A DNA stretch of 12,352 nt from Acidimicrobiia bacterium (lineage in GTDB: Bacteria; Actinomycetota; Acidimicrobiia; Acidimicrobiales; Poriferisodalaceae): contig JALSTE010000360.1 in the NCBI GenBank assembly GCA_026983855.1, positions 1 to 12,352 of the forward strand, in the 5' to 3' direction. The notes under the pieces were generated by a model, which saw nothing but the letters and a program-made list of their open reading frames with translations, was not told the DNA's origin and made no database searches. Below are positions 11,357 to 12,352 of this stretch, one piece after another. Positions within the stretch are counted from its first letter, which is position 1. Each line of letters starts with the position of its first letter. A program made the translations under genes and the position numbers.

Positions 11357-12352
11357 CTATGGCCCACCGGTGAGCAGGGAGGGGCGCAGGCGGAGGAATT
11401 CGGCCACGGGCACCGGCTGGTCCGAGGAGTAACCGCTCGGGATCCACAGGGTCCCCTCGGTGGTGGAGACGTAAACCCGCCAGCCGTGGAAGGCGGCGAC
11501 CGTCCACGGATCGGTGGTCATTACCCGGGCGTAGGAGGTGACGGCCGAGACGTAGGCGTCGCTGTGGTTGTAGGCGTGCACCGCGGCCTCCATGTCACCG
11601 GGGCCGCCGTGGTCGGCGAGGAAGCGGGCGGCGGCGGCGATGGCGTCCCGGTCGTCGTCGATGTTCCCGCCCTTCCCGTAGATCTCCCAGGTGGAGGGCA
11701 GGAACTGCATCGGCCCCCGGGCCCCGGCTGAACTGTCGCCCACGATCCGACCCATACGGGTCTCGACCAGGTTGATGGCGGCCAGGTACTGCCACGCGAT
11801 GCCGGTGTCGGCCTCGGCCGCCTCGTAGTAGCTCATGAGATCGGCGAGGGGCACGGGATCACGGATGGTCCAGGCGGGGATCTCCGTGAGTGGGGGTGGC
11901 AGGGTGGTCGCCCCGGTGCGGCCGGCCTCGATGGTGGTGATGATCCGGGCCCGTTCCCCGGGTCGATCGGCCAGGGCCGGGTCCCGCCAGTCATCGTGAC
12001 GTCCCAGTTCCCGCAGCAGCACCTGCTGCTCGTGTCCGGCCGCCAGGGCCAGTTCGGGGCTGGTCGGGCCTCCCTTCAGGAAGCTCTCCACCGTGGCGAG
12101 CCGATCCCCCAGTTCGACCGGATCCGAGGGTGGGGGTGGGACTCCATCCACCAGCATCGGTGCCCACTGCCCACTCTCGGAGAGGTTGTCAGCTCCGGTG
12201 CCGGTGCCGGTGCCGGTGCCGGTGGAGGTGGTCGCCGGGGGGCCGTCCGTGGAGGGCCTCGGGGCGACGGTGGTGGACGGCGACGGAGCGGCGGCGTCGG
12301 GAGGACCCGGGGCCGAGCAGGCGGCGAGTGCCAGGGAAACTGTCATCAACGC
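11357..12352 (-). CDS. Lytic murein transglycosylase lipoprotein, 5' end cut by window
   Basis: The last 331-332 codons of a cell-wall hydrolase. The frame stays open to the window edge and the true start is probably beyond it. The visible beginning is the end of a lipoprotein signal, hydrophobic SLALAAC with the lipobox Cys at residue 11 counted from the TTG at 12349, so the protein is anchored outside the membrane. A disordered Pro/Thr/Gly-rich linker follows (about 12-60). Residues about 170-275 are the lysozyme-like catalytic domain of the MltB kind: INLVETRMG with the catalytic Glu196, then SSAGARGPMQFLPSTWEIYG, DAIAAAARFLADHG and AVHAYNHSDAYVSAV. The C-terminal 50 residues contain WRVYVSTTEGTLWIPSGY. 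It cleaves glycan strands of peptidoglycan during growth or division, or belongs to the related actinobacterial resuscitation-type hydrolases. It shares the strand with the P450 but is probably a separate unit. Confidence 0.9.
   Translation of the reverse strand, partial: ALMTVSLALAACSAPGPPDAAAPSPSTTVAPRPSTDGPPATTSTGTGTGTGTGADNLSESGQWAPMLVDGVPPPPSDPVELGDRLATVESFLKGGPTSPELALAAGHEQQVLLRELGRHDDWRDPALADRPGERARIITTIEAGRTGATTLPPPLTEIPAWTIRDPVPLADLMSYYEAAEADTGIAWQYLAAINLVETRMGRIVGDSSAGARGPMQFLPSTWEIYGKGGNIDDDRDAIAAAARFLADHGGPGDMEAAVHAYNHSDAYVSAVTSYARVMTTDPWTVAAFHGWRVYVSTTEGTLWIPSGYSSDQPVPVAEFLRLRPSLLTGGP
12195..12224. repeat. Hexanucleotide repeat (CCGGTG)5 coding a Thr-Gly tract
   Basis: Five perfect copies of CCGGTG on the + strand. 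On the coding strand they give five Thr-Gly pairs in the linker behind the lipobox of the transglycosylase. Because the unit is 6 bases, copy changes lengthen or shorten the linker by two residues without a frameshift. Confidence 0.85.

Noticed and set aside
10487..11731. A 414-codon + strand frame opposite the P450 and transglycosylase
   Set aside because: Gly/Val-rich low-complexity translation with no domain, covering two well-supported genes and their promoter.

Overview
The window looks like chromosomal core DNA of a very GC-rich actinobacterium. The evidence is the strong G/C bias at third codon positions, frequent GTG starts, several genes whose start codon appears to coincide with the transcription start (leaderless), and the order dapA - RNase J - ftsK, which I also know from mycobacteria. 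An Acidimicrobiia-like lineage would fit, but that is an inference from gene style. I see no insertion sequence, phage gene, CRISPR array, tRNA or rRNA. Every gap between genes is about 110 bases or shorter, so there is no gene-free stretch over 300 bases.

Left part (1-1995): the first 32 bases hold the 5' end of a leftward gene resembling the haem-degrading monooxygenase MhuD. Divergent from it is a TetR-family regulator followed, 45 bases on, by a diiron ferritin-like oxidase or oxygenase of unknown substrate. A perfect 13-bp inverted repeat covers the predicted regulator promoter and is the probable operator. This suggests a small autoregulated TetR/diiron unit.

Middle part (2060-7839): a winged-helix protein of unknown function, dapA (lysine and diaminopimelate synthesis), rnj (RNase J, overlapping dapA by 4 bases) and ftsK (chromosome translocase). 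The first three form a tight operon. RNase J carries Glu where the family normally has the motif-C His that binds zinc. This is the most striking coding oddity in the window.

Right part (7854-12352): a CaCA-family cation exchanger directly behind ftsK, then an SMP-30/gluconolactonase-like lactonase on the + strand. Converging on it from the - strand are a lipoprotein lytic transglycosylase (cut by the window end), a cytochrome P450 and its small [3Fe-4S]-type ferredoxin. P450 and ferredoxin overlap by ATGA and form a redox pair. A promoter framed by a 10-bp inverted repeat precedes the P450, and an 18-bp palindrome lies between the convergent genes.

I did not find a clearly new multi-gene system. 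The best leads are the TetR/diiron unit with its operator, the RNase J active-site change, and the conserved unknown winged-helix protein leading the dapA-rnj operon.
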